Source: Craterostigma plantagineum (Eukaryota > Streptophyta > Magnoliopsida > Lamiales > Linderniaceae). From it: a DNA stretch of 64,000 bases. The notes under the pieces were generated by a model, which saw nothing but the letters and a program-made list of their open reading frames with translations, was not told where the DNA came from and did no database searches. Every line of letters begins with the position of its first letter. Within the stretch, counting starts at the first letter, position 1. Positions 41,540 through 52,470 of the stretch are shown here, piece by piece. The DNA is taken from assembly GCA_027422505.1 (NCBI GenBank), contig JAPQWV010000028.1:5174001-5238000 (forward strand), written 5' to 3'. The position numbers were made by a program, and so were the translations under genes.

Positions 41540-43116
41540 GGTTGGTGCAGTCGAATCGTCCGTGGTTTTGATCTTGTATAGATAAGAGAGTTAGTAACGA
41601 ACGATAAGAGAAATACGAGTTTAATGAGTAGAGTTTTGAGAATAAAATTGTTTAAAGAATTTCTTAGAACTAAGTGAGCGTGTGTGATGGTCGACAATGT
41701 ATGGAAGAGAAATATATCTTGAAATTAGGAGAAGTTCTAGAAATTTAAATCGAGACTTGAGGAGCAAAAACAAATTTTATGTCAAAAGTGGTCTAGGGTG
41801 TTAGGACTGAAGTGTTAGGATCAAATCTTAAACGAGTTTGAGAAAAGTTTAGCCCAAGAAGATTTTGACACGAGAAAAAGACTTAACACGTCAAGAAAAA
41901 AAAATTCGCAGTTCGAATGGACGTGATTAAATGAAGAGTTATCCGAGAAAATGTGTTGAGAAATTTCGGTGTTTGTGAGTTTTATAGAGAAATTCAAAAA
42001 AAATTCTCAGTTGAAAATTTCTCGGATTTAAAATTTCGCATGTGAGAACGATTCTCAGTTGAGAGTTTTAAAGCTTCACAAGAAAATTTCGCATGTTAAA
42101 AAATTTCGCATCGAGAGTTGAAGTGTGGTCTTAGGAATTTTCTCGGATTTGAAAGAGATGTGGTATTGAAAAAACTTTCTCAGATGAGATAAACTTTCTC
42201 GGCTTTGAAAACTTTCTCAGATGAGATAAAAATTCTCGGCTTTGAAAACTTTCTCGGATGTAAAAATTTTCGCGAAGTTCAAAACTTTCTCGGTCTTGAA
42301 AGAAAAATTTCGCGGCTCAGAAAGATTCGCGGAATAGGCTTTCTAGGGTATGGAATTTCTGAAAATTCTCGGCTGAAAATTTCTCGACTTAGTAAAATTT
42401 CTCAGTGTTTGGAAAATTTCGCGGCTTAGAAAAATCCTTGGAATAGACTTTTTCGTATATAAAGTTTCTCGGATTTTAAAGAGTACGAAGTTGAGAAAAA
42501 TTGGGTCTAAGAGAAATCTTTCGCGGTTTCAAAAATTCTCGGATTTTGAGCATAGGCCGTTGCGAAAAATGCAGTGAAAGTGAAATTTTCGCGGTTTAAA
42601 AATTCTCGGAATCAACTTCGCGGATATGAAATTTCGCGGATTTGAACGATTTCAGAAAGTTTCGCGGGCAAGAACGTCAAAGTACTGTTCCATTGCTTGT
42701 CGAGAATCTTTCCCAGAAAACCGTCCGTTTTCATTCAAATCTCAACCAAAATCGCTCAAACTTGATCCTAAACTTCAGAAATTCTTCCCTAAACACATAA
42801 TCGACCGATTTGTGAGCTAAAAACACCAAAAAAATAGGTCAGATCGACCAAAAACAGAGAATGGCCGAGATGTCCTTTTTTCGAAAAGTTTTTGCTTCAA
42901 TCTTGCTCAAAACTCGTTAAAACTGATCCAAAAGTGTTCTAAAAACATTTTAGGCATATACTCGATCTGGGGAAAGGTTTTAAACACAAAAATGAAGCAT
43001 CAAAACCCCAAAACAAGCTCGAAATGCCCGAAAATAATTTTTTGCCCAAAACACCTTTGATCTTTCTTGGAATCGAACGAAACTGGATTCAAATCAATGC
43101 AGATCGATCCACGTTT
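41540..43116 (-). other. Copia-A leader, non-coding, with ctcgg / ttcgcgg motifs
   Basis: The 1.6-kb leader between PBS and gag has no gene. Bases 41880-42660 are filled with aaaattctcgg, tttcgcgg and tttctcgg variants at 15-40 bp spacing, similar in style to the zone at 33262-34990 but with a different dominant word. A long structured leader is common in large retroelements. Confidence 0.7.
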
Positions 43117-43128
43117 GCTCTGATACCA
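43117..43128 (-). other. Copia-A primer-binding site (initiator Met tRNA)
   Basis: The minus strand reads tggtatcagagc two bases after the 5' LTR end, the standard plant copia PBS. Confidence 0.95.
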
Positions 43129-43130
43129 CT

Positions 43131-43426
43131 TGTTGGTCCCGAATGCACCAAACAAGGAATCAAAGAGGCTTTAATGGAATGAAAAGGGAGTATTCTCACC
43201 TTTGAGTGTGTGTATTGTGTGAAAAATTTGGATAAGCCTTTGATCTTTGATTACCTTCAAAAGTGAGTTGGTAATACCTTATATACCACATTAACCCTAG
43301 GTATATTAAGGCCCAATCACTAAGTATGAAATAATTACATTATAGTCCTAAGCCTAAGCTGAAGGATAATTACAAAATAAATCCTAAGACTTAAACTATT
43401 GACACAATCTATTAAATATCCTAACA
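43131..43426 (-). repeat. Copia-A 5' LTR
   Basis: Same 296-bp sequence as 29189-29484, ending cctaaca and followed by the second ctaca TSD copy. Functional promoter of the element on the minus strand. Confidence 0.95.
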
Positions 43427-43431
43427 CTACA

Positions 43432-45453
43432 CATATATATAATTCTTAAAGTTTACTTTTCTAACTCGTAAATCGTGCCTTTCTTGCATGACTCACCATT
43501 CACTTAGCCATGTAATATTTCCTCCTAGCAATCCATGAAGTCCATGTAATATTATAATGTTCTTTATTTGTGAAGTGCATGGTAACATATAATATTATTC
43601 TAACACCTAGCTAAGTCCATCCCCCAAGTTCATGAACCTACTATGTACCTTATAATGTTATTTTATTCCTTAAGTTACGTAACATTCCATTGCATGCACA
43701 ATTATCAAGGTCACTATCAATTTGTGAAGTGTTAGTCAATTATGAAGTTGTTGCCTAGTCTCAACTTGTCAAATGCTCATTGGTTTGTGAAATGGTTCAC
43801 GTATGAGTCACCCTCCACTAACCTTTTTATGTCATGATGATTGGTTCACAAAGTCTAACAATTCGCCATCCTATATATGATATTATTATCTTATTCCTTC
43901 TTTGCGAATCCACTCGTTTAAAACCTTAGAATTCGTGATATTTGCATGTCGCAAAACTCTAGACCCGTGAATCTTCATTTCGCCAAATTATTCTGCGAAC
44001 TGCTTCTATTCGCGAAGTTTGGATTCGCGAAATGGGATTCGCCGAATTGATGTAATTCGTGAAACTAGCATTTCACGAGTCCTGTCCAATCTTAATCTAA
44101 TTCGCGAAATTCATATACTACCTATTTCGACTCGTGAAACCCAACAACCTAGTTCGCGAACTCCCTACAATTCGCAAAAAGACTACCCTAGTTCGTGACT
44201 TGTGAATTCTGCGATATCTCTCATAAGTTTAATTCGCGCTTTGCATTGAGTTCGCAAATTCCACCAATTTGCAAAACTCATCCACCTCGTGAAACTTCAT
44301 CGGGTTCGCCAAATTTACCCGAGTTCGCGAACTTCATAGGTTCGCCAGATTCGCGAAATTTATGGTATTACCTACAACCCGCGAAACTTAACATCTCGCC
44401 TAGCCCGCGAACTAGAGTTCGCGAAACTCGCATTTCGGGACTCCAAAACATTTTTAACACCCAAAATGCTAAGAACTTCGATCTAAAAGCACCTTTCTCT
44501 CAAGAACTTGATGAAGATCATAAGACCCCTAATGCAAACCCCAAAGTTGATCTTAGTGCTAGCACGACCTAACTTAATATCCATACTTAAGATCCTTAGA
44601 GCTCGCTACTACTTGGAGAAAACATATAGTCATGGTACAAAATTATACTTACCACTATTTTAAGTTTCCTTAAAACGTGATCATTAGAATCCTAAGGTCC
44701 TTCAAAGCCTTCGAACTAAGCTGGTGTTCGTTCTTATTATTTATTAACCTTTGTCCTTAATATTCCTAGAATACTTTGAGATATGAATTAAAACATAGGG
44801 TTATGAGGGATTATACCTTCTTCCAAGCTTAGATTCGGCTTCTCCCTTTTCTTTTTCCCCTTAATGCGATCGAATGGTCCTTATGGTGTAAACTATCTTA
44901 CTTTCTTCCTCCCCTTGAATTGGACGTGTTTTTGCTTCTTGTTTAAGGTGTTAGTGAATATTAAAATAAGTAAAGTAGATTGATGGGACATAAAATGGCG
45001 TGGGTCTTCCTTAAATTAGGGAGCTTTGTTTTCCAAAATATCCAAGGATTTTGGGCCTAATTATTTTATGACTTCTAATAATATTTGGGCTAACTTATCC
45101 AAGCACTATTTATCTTGGGCCTAAGTTTGGATTTTAAATCTATTCTAATTACAACTATAACCCAATTTCTATCTTACTACTTTTATTACCTCACTTCCGT
45201 TTTTGATAATATTATTATTTATATTTCCCTTATTTTTTCGAAAATCCCTAGTAAATTTGGTATCACACCATCACATATCTAGTGTGCATAAAATTCATAT
45301 AAAATCACGTAAGCACATAATTGCGGGTACAAAATTCATGACGTCGTGCGGGCATGCAATTAACCCATGAAGTTCATGTAGGTCACATAAGACATATAAT
45401 ACATGCACACGAATTTATTGGGCCGACCTAAATTATGGAACTCGGGTGTTACA
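43432..45453 (-). repeat. Array LTR 1, right part
   Basis: Continues LTR 1 after copia-A and matches 49069-51095. Bases 43850-44440 hold over 25 variants of ttcgcgaa / attcgtgaa. The end reads gggtgttaca at 45453. The 125-codon frame at 44195-44572 is repeated identically in LTR 2 because the LTRs are copies; it has no family features. Confidence 0.92.
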
Positions 45454-45471
45454 TCCTCCACCCCTTAAAAG
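45454..45471 (-). other. Polypurine tract, internal region 1
   Basis: The minus strand reads cttttaaggggtggagga directly before LTR 1. Internal region 2 has the same tract with one base changed (51096-51113). Confidence 0.88.
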
Positions 45472-45997
45472 AATTTCGCCCCCGAAATTCCGTCAGCCGG
45501 AAATATTCTGGGTAGCGATGTGTAGGGAGTTGAGTTAGTCTGGTTAGGTGACTGCTCACCTAACTTGTTCGTAAAAGAGTTCCTACTTCTCGAATCCATA
45601 CCATTGGAGCTCGAACCTAAGCCTGTTCTAAAACGGAACTCGAATGGAAGTCACAGAGGGTCATCCATAAAAAGCTGATCATAACTTAAGTTATTCAGCG
45701 AATCGATATTTCTACTTTGACAAATCTAGTCGATTGTGTTCAGGTGGGGAACATGAGTATCCACCACTCTTTCGCTACGTTCTTCCGATACTGAGTGTAT
45801 GCAATCCTCAGAATTGATGGAAGGATTTAGGGCAAAGGGTCATACTCAATTATCGTTGGGCTTAGACTTGTCGTGCTGAAAGGAGTAGAACATGGCTTCC
45901 TCATCATTTTCTAGAAAGAAGGGACATTCGATAAAGAAGGGATATAGTTTTGGCCAGTTCGGCTCGAAACTTCGTGGGGAATGGTCATGTTATATTC
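45472..45997 (-). other. 3' non-coding part of internal region 1
   Basis: About 530 bp between the tract and the gag stop with no coding frame. It stands where protease, RT, RNase H and integrase would be in a full element. Its counterpart at 51114-51639 is nearly identical. Confidence 0.75.
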
Positions 45998-47227
45998 TCA
46001 CTTAGATTGGCTACGGGTAACCTCGAGTTTCATCATGAAATTATTGGTTATAAAAAGAAGTGCATGGTTTCCTGAATCTATTGGAATGTGGGTCATGGTT
46101 TGATGAATAAGGTGGGTACCTGCCACAAAGGACGGGTTGTCTTCTGCTTCCTCAGTAGTGAGTGTATAAACTCGGGCAGTTGCCGTCGATGGCCTGACCT
46201 GACTCACCGTCTGGCTTCCGAACGCGTTCTCCGGACATGCTCTAGAAAAGTGACCCGTCTTGCCACACTTGTAACAGGTCGCGTTCTGGGAGTAACAAAC
46301 GCCCGAATGTCGCCTTCCACATTTCGGGCATGGCGGTATGGTGGGTTGAAATAGTGGAGGTCTTTCCTGATTTGGATTGGGTTGCTGGGGTGGTCCAGAC
46401 TTATTTTGGAAATAGGGTTTCGGATCCTTAGTAATATACGGCTTCTTCGGGTTGTCCTCGTCTCCTTTGAGTCCTTGCACGAACTTCCTTTTTGCCTCCT
46501 GAGCTCGTGCGATTCTCAATTCGGCCTGTTCAGCCACCATAGCACGTTCTGCGACTTGGGCATAGGTAGCCCCTTGGAGTCCAGCCATGCTAACGTCGCG
46601 GTATAGCTCTGGCTTCAAGCCCTCTAAGAAACGTTCAATCTTTAGTGAGTCGGTGCTCACCATATGGGCTGCAAACCGGGATAGTTGTTCGAATTTCCTA
46701 ATGTACTCCGCCATTGTCATCGTTCCTTGGCGGAGGTTGATGAACTCGCTCATCCTTTGAGCACGAATTGGGGCAGTATAGTACTTGCTCCGGAAGAGTT
46801 CTTTAAAAGGATCCCAGCTCATCGTAACTGGGTCTTCAATGCTTCGGATGGTATCCCACCAGTGACCCGCGCTCCCCCTCAGTAGGTAGGTAGCGCACAA
46901 GACCTTTTCGGCTTCCGGGGTACGGCTGTGTTGGAACATGCTTTCCAACGTTCGAAGCCAGTCTTCTGCTGAAGTGGGGTCAATCGCATCCTCAAATGTT
47001 GGGGGGTTTAGCTTGCGAAACCTCTCCCCGACCATTTTGACTTGAGGGGGTCCAGTACTGGGCTGCCCCCCAATATTCTGTTGTTGAATGAGTTGATGAA
47101 TTTGGGCCGATTGTTGCCGGACCAAGTCCATGAGTTGGAGGATAGTTGCATCCCGACTATCAGTTGGGGCTGCAGTTTCTCTATCCTGATCGGCGTCTCT
47201 ACTACCTTCGCCTCTAATTCTAACCAT
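45998..47227 (-). CDS. Gag of the gag-only element, copy 1 (intact)
   Basis: The 409-codon frame is uninterrupted. It has an acidic N-terminus, a helix (LMDLVRQQSAQIHQLIQQQN), the retrotransposon gag domain at about 75-240 (FRKLNPPTFEDAIDPTSAED, GSAGHWWDTI, FEQLSRFAAHM, FLEGLKPELYRDVSM), a CPKCGRRHSGVC half-knuckle and a CCHC knuckle CYKCGKTGHFSRAC near 325. Gag packages RNA in the cytoplasm. The last 50 residues run into a protease start (IDSGNHALLFITNNF) and stop. The DSGA active-site motif has become DSGN and the enzyme is missing. Start chosen 143 bp inside the PBS. Confidence 0.9.
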   Translation of the reverse strand: MVRIRGEGSRDADQDRETAAPTDSRDATILQLMDLVRQQSAQIHQLIQQQNIGGQPSTGPPQVKMVGERFRKLNPPTFEDAIDPTSAEDWLRTLESMFQHSRTPEAEKVLCATYLLRGSAGHWWDTIRSIEDPVTMSWDPFKELFRSKYYTAPIRAQRMSEFINLRQGTMTMAEYIRKFEQLSRFAAHMVSTDSLKIERFLEGLKPELYRDVSMAGLQGATYAQVAERAMVAEQAELRIARAQEAKRKFVQGLKGDEDNPKKPYITKDPKPYFQNKSGPPQQPNPNQERPPLFQPTIPPCPKCGRRHSGVCYSQNATCYKCGKTGHFSRACPENAFGSQTVSQVRPSTATARVYTLTTEEAEDNPSFVAGTHLIHQTMTHIPIDSGNHALLFITNNFMMKLEVTRSQSK

Positions 47228-47370
47228 CGTCCTTTCGTTCTACCCTGACAGTTCCTATGGCCAATAAATTATACCACACAAAATTCACATAAACATAACA
47301 CTTACAGCCAAGGCCGCTTCCGCGCTTTTGGGTGTGTGTACATGGACAGTCTACAGAACCTGTGACCGAA

Positions 47371-47382
47371 GCTCTGATACCA
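47371..47382 (-). other. Primer-binding site, internal region 1
   Basis: Minus strand tggtatcagagc, two bases from LTR 2 at 47385. Confidence 0.95.
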
Positions 47383-47384
47383 AC

Positions 47385-50300
47385 TGTAGCGACCCTAGCC
47401 ATCGCTACCATTTCTAACGTTATCCTAAGTGGCTAACGACGTGATAACTTACATGAGATACGAAAGTGCGTATGAAATTTTTCCATTTTCATAATGGAGT
47501 TCGTTTCCTGTACAAGTCAAAAGAATATCTTTAACATACTAATTACATTCATATCCTAACTACGGGATGTGTATACATTCGCAGCAAAAGTCTCCTATGC
47601 GTCCGGCCTCACAGGTCGTCATCCACGTACACACCACCCCCAAAAGTCGCTCGGAAGCTTTCAAACTAATGCCTTGCTGGCTAGGCGATCACATACCGTG
47701 TTCGCTGGGACCTACAACACATAAAACATGGGATGGGCTTATATAGCCCAGAAAGTAGGATTTATGCATGCTGTGCCCGTGTCATGACTTGCATAGGCAT
47801 ATGCGCCAATGTTCATTATTCCTCACAAAATCGTGTCATGTCATGTCATGTCTTGTCTTGTAGGGTCCCTAATACACGTCTTGCCTTGAACGTGTCTTGT
47901 CTTGTAGGGCCCTCGGCTAATCCTTGCTACGAGGGCATTTGCCCGATTTGCACGTCTTGTCTTGCACGTGTCCTGTCTTGACATCGGTGACATAGAAAGT
48001 CACCTCGTAGCGTTAGAAGAGCCGTATTACACGTCTTGTCTTGCACGTGTCTTGACATATTAATGTTAGTAACTATTTATCGCGCCCCGGCGATCATGCA
48101 TATCTCATGTCATGTCATGTCATAAAACTCTCGTGAGACTCGTGTATGCTCGTGAAATGCATGTATGAAATGCCAAATGACTTTGTCATGCCATGTCATG
48201 TATCGTGTAATTCATGCCATGTAATAACTCACATAGAATCATAGAAGCACGTAGCCACGTAAGAAATGCAAACATACTTTATGTGTTGTAGTTGAAAAGT
48301 CTCACTTACCTGTCGTCCGTCGATTATTGGCTACCTGACCAGGTGAAACTCCTAAGTATCGACCTTAGCATAAAAATAATTAAGTCAACACCTTATCTAA
48401 AATTATTTGGCTTGCTAAGGTTTTGAATTTCCTAAGTGTTGGAATATTATAATTAATATTGCCTTTAAGAAGTAATTATTTGGAAATAGTTCGTTAACGT
48501 TATTTTGTGAAAGTTCAAGACTCGTGAGATTCGTGGCATACTTCATAATTCGTGACCTTTCTTGAACTCGTGAATCTAAACACATCGTTTCTAATTCATG
48601 ACTTATTAAATTCGTGAATGTGTATGAAATTCGGGAAATACTAATTCGTGAAGTTCTACATGCTACATAATTTCAATTCATGAAATTTCCATGCCCTAAT
48701 GGTTCGTGAAATGCCTTAGACTACTTTCTTGTATCCTAATATTTAATTTCTACCAAGTTCGCAAAGTGATGATTCGCCAAGTGATCAATTCGCAAATTTC
48801 ATGTAGTTCGCAAAGTCACACTTCGCGAAGTCCTTGATTCGCAAAACTCGGTTGATTCGCGAAATTCTAGCCTCCCTCTTTCAATTTGCAAAACATCAAG
48901 GTTTGCGAACTCTCGCTTAATTCGCCAAAAATTCTCCTTGCTCCTGCTTTGCGAATTCACCGATTTAAAATATTAGAATTCGTACTATACTAACTGTTCG
49001 TGAAATAGGTCCCGTGAAGTGCGCCTAATTCGCCAAGTAATTTACCCCTCACAATTCGCCAACCTACACATATATATAATTCTTAAAGTTTACATTTCTA
49101 ACTCGTAAATCGTGCCTTTCTTGCATGACTCACCATTCACTTAACCATGTAATATTTCCTCGTAGCAATCCATGAAGTCCATGTAATATTATAATGTTAT
49201 TTATTTGTGAAGTGCATGGTAACATATAATATTATTCTATTACCACACCTAGCTAAGTCCATCCCCCAAGTTCATGAACCTACTATGTACCTTATAATGT
49301 TATTTTATTCCTTAAGTTACGTAACATTCCATTGCATGCACAATTATCAAGGTCACTATCAATTTGTGAAGTGTTAGTCAATTATGAAGTTGTTGCCTAG
49401 TCTCAACTTGTCAAATGCTCATTGGTTTGTGAAATGGTTCACGTATGAGTCACCCTCCACTAACCTTTTTATGTCATGATGATTGGTTCACAAAGTCTAA
49501 CAATTCGCCATCCTATATATGATATTATTATCTTATTCCTTCTTTGCGAATCCACTCGTTTAAAACCTTAGAATTCGTGAAATTTGCATGTCGCAAAACT
49601 CTAGACCCGTGAATCTTCATTTCGCCAAATTATTCTGCGAACTGCTTCTATTCGCGAAGTTTGGATTCGCGAAATGGGATTCGCCGAATTGATGTAATTC
49701 GTGAAACTAGCATTTCACGAGTCCTGTCCAATCTTAATCTAATTCGCGAAATTCATATACTACCTATTTCGACTCGTGAAACCCAACAACCTAGTTCGCG
49801 AACTCCCTACAATTCGCAAAAAGACTACCCTAGTTCGTGACTTGTGAATTCTGCGATATCTCTCATAAGTTTAATTCGCGCTTTGCATTGAGTTCGCAAA
49901 TTCCACCAATTTGCAAAACTCATCCACCTCGTGAAACTTCATCGGGTTCGCCAAATTTACCCGAGTTCGCGAACTTCATAGGTTCGCCAGATTCGCGAAA
50001 TTTATGGAATTACCTACAACCCGCGAAACTTAACATCTCGCCTAGCCCGCGAACTAGAGTTCGCGAAACTCGCATTTCGCGACTCCAAAACATTTTTAAC
50101 ACCCAAAATGCTAAGAACTTCGATCTAAAAGCACCTTTCTCTCAAGAACTTGATGAAGATCATAAGACCCCTAATGCAAACCCCAAAGTTGATCTTAGTG
50201 CTAGCACGACCTAACTTAATATCCATACTTAAGATCCTTAGAGCTCGCTACTACTTGGAGAAAACATATAGTCATGGTACAAAATTATACTTACCACTAT

Positions 50301-51095
50301 TTTAAGTTTCCTTAAAACGTGATCATTAGAATCCTAAGGTCCTTCAAAGCCTTCGAACTAAACTGGTGTTCGTTCTTATTATTTATTAACCTTTGTCCTT
50401 AATATTCCTAGAATACTTTGAGATATGAATTAAAACATAGGGTTATGAGGGATTATACCTTCTTCCAAGCTTAGATTCGGCTTCTCCCTTTTCTTTTTCC
50501 CCCTAATGCGATCGAATGGTCCATATGGTGTAAACTATCTTACTTTCTTCCTCCCCTTGAATTGGACGTGTTTTTGCTTCTTGTTTAAGGTGTGAGTGAA
50601 TATTAAAATAAGTAAAGTAGATTGATGGGACATAAAATGGCGTGGGTCTTCCTTAAATTAGGGAGCTTTGTTTTCCAAAATATCCAAGGATTTTGGGCCT
50701 TATTATTTTATGAGTTCTCATAATATTTGGGCTAACTTATCCAAGCACTATTTATCTTGGGCCTAAGTTTGGATTTTAAATCTATTCTAATTACAACTAT
50801 AACCCAATTTCTATCTTACTACTTTTATTACCTCACTTCCGTTTTTGATAATATTATTATTTATATTTCCCTTATTTTTTCGAAAATCCCTAGTAAATTT
50901 GGTATCACACCATCACATATCTAGTGTGCATAAAATTCATATAAAATCACGTAAGCACATAATTGCGGGTACAAAATTCATGACGTCGTGCGGGCATGCA
51001 ATTAACCCATGAAGTTCATGTAGGTCACATAAGACATATAATACATGCACACGAATTTATTGGGCCGACCTAAATTATGGAACTCGGGTGTTACA
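47385..51095 (-). repeat. Array LTR 2 (uninterrupted, 3711 bp)
   Basis: Starts tgtagcgacc, ends gtgttaca, and is shared between the two array units (5' LTR of the left, 3' LTR of the right). It contains the undisturbed copia-A target (aacctacacatat, ctaca at 49064-49068). Motif arrays of ttcgcgaa type lie at about 48540-49060 and 49500-50080. No gene; the frame at 49837-50214 mirrors the one in LTR 1. Confidence 0.95.
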
Positions 51096-51113
51096 TCCTC
51101 CCCCCCTTAAAAG
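51096..51113 (-). other. Polypurine tract, internal region 2
   Basis: Minus strand cttttaagggggggagga directly before LTR 2. Confidence 0.88.
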
Positions 51114-51639
51114 AATTTCGCCCCCGAAATTCCGTCAGCCGGAAATATTCTGGGTAGCGATGTGTAGGGAGTTGAGTTAGTCTGGTTAGGTGACTGCTCA
51201 CCTAACTTGTTCGTAAAAGAGTTCCTACTTCTCGAATCCATACCATTGGAGCTCGAACCTAAGCCTGTTCTAAAACGGAACTCGAATGGAAGTCACAGAG
51301 GGTCATCCATAAAAAGCTGATCATAACTTAAGTTATTCAGCGAATCGATATTTCTACTTTGACAAATCTAGTCGATTGTGTTCAGGTGGGGAACATGAGT
51401 ATCCACCACTCTTTCGCTACGTTCTTCCGATACTGAGTGTATGCAATCCTCAGAATTGATGGAAGGATTTGGGGCAAAGGGTCATACTCAATTATCGTTG
51501 GGCTTAGACTTGTCGTGCTGAAAGGAGTAGAACATGGCTTCCTCATCATTTTCTAGAAAGAAGGGACATTCGATAAAGAAGGGATATAGTTTTGGCCAGT
51601 TCGGCTCGAAACTTCGTGGGGAATGGTCATGTTATATTC
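51114..51639 (-). other. 3' non-coding part of internal region 2
   Basis: Near-identical copy of 45472-45997 with no coding frame. Confidence 0.75.
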
Positions 51640-52470
51640 TCACTTAGATTGGCTACGGGTAACCTCGAGTTTCATCGTGAAATTATTGGTTATAAAAAGA
51701 AGTGCATGGTTTCCTGAATCTATTGGAATGTGGGTCATGGTTTGATGAATAAGGTGGGTACCTGCCACAAAGGACGGGTTGTCTTCTGCTTCCTCAGTAG
51801 TGAGTGTATAAACTCGGGCAGTTGCCGTCGATGGCCTGACCTGACTCACCGTCTGGCTTCCGAACGCGTTCTCCGGACATGCTCTAGAAAAGTGACCCGT
51901 CTTGCCACACTTGTAACAGGTCGCGTTCTGGGAGTAACAAACGCCCGAATGTCGCCTTCCACATTTCGGGCATGGAGGTATGGTGGGTTGAAATGGTGGA
52001 GGTCTTTCCTGATTTGGATTGGGTTGCTGGGGTGGTCCAGACTTATTTTGGAAATAGGGTTTCGGGTCCTTAGGAATATACGGCTTCTTCGGGTTGTTCT
52101 CGTCTCCTTTGAGTCCTTGCACGAACTTCCTTTTTGCCTCCTGAGCTCGTGCGATTCTCAATTCGGCCTGTTCAGCCACCATAGCACGTTCTGCGACTTG
52201 GGCATAAGTAGCCCCTTGGAGTCCAGCCATGCTAACGTCGCGGTATAGCTCTGGCTTCAAGCCCTCTAAGAAACGTTCAATCTTTAGTGAGTCGGTGCTC
52301 ACCATATGGGCTGCAAACCGGGATAGTTGTTCGAATTTCCTAATGTACTCCGCCACTGTCATCGTTCCTTGGCGGAGGTTAATGAACTCGCTCATCCTTT
52401 GAGCACGAATTGGGGCAGTATAGTACTTGCTCCGGAAGAGTTCTTTAAAATGATCCCAGCTCATCGTAAC
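51640..52470 (-). pseudogene. Gag of the gag-only element, copy 2, C-terminal part
   Basis: Matches residues from MSWDPF onward of copy 1, including the knuckle and the truncated protease start (IDSGNHALLFITNNF). It differs by a few residues, for example MSWDHF, MTVAEY, DENNPKKPYIPKD and NNFTMK. It is separated from its N-terminus by the Tekay-type insertion; gtaac at 52466-52470 is the TSD. Confidence 0.92.

Larger units (their letters stand above)
29189..43426 (-). mobile_element. Copia-A: complete 14.2-kb Sirevirus-like element
   Basis: Both LTRs (29189-29484 and 43131-43426, 296 bp each) are present and differ at two positions by eye. The insertion is flanked by ctaca (29184-29188 and 43427-43431). 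Order on the minus strand: LTR, PBS, long leader, gag, pol, tandem polypurine-like repeats, a 1.7-kb motif-rich non-coding zone, a large post-pol gene, polypurine tract, LTR. The size, PBS type, multiple polypurine tracts and extra gene point to the Sirevirus lineage. Gag, pol and the extra gene each contain frame breaks. Confidence 0.93.

Noticed and set aside
44195..50214. A 125-residue frame present at 44195-44572 and again at 49837-50214, which could suggest a conserved gene
   Set aside because: Both lie at the same place in two copies of one LTR and are identical because the LTRs are recent copies. The sequence is built from ttcgcgaa-type motifs and has no family features.
27503..51095. 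Segmental duplication explaining the long repeats at 27503, 47385 and 62777
   Set aside because: The repeats start with TG and end with CA, lie next to a PBS and polypurine tract and flank gag, so they are LTRs of one element family.
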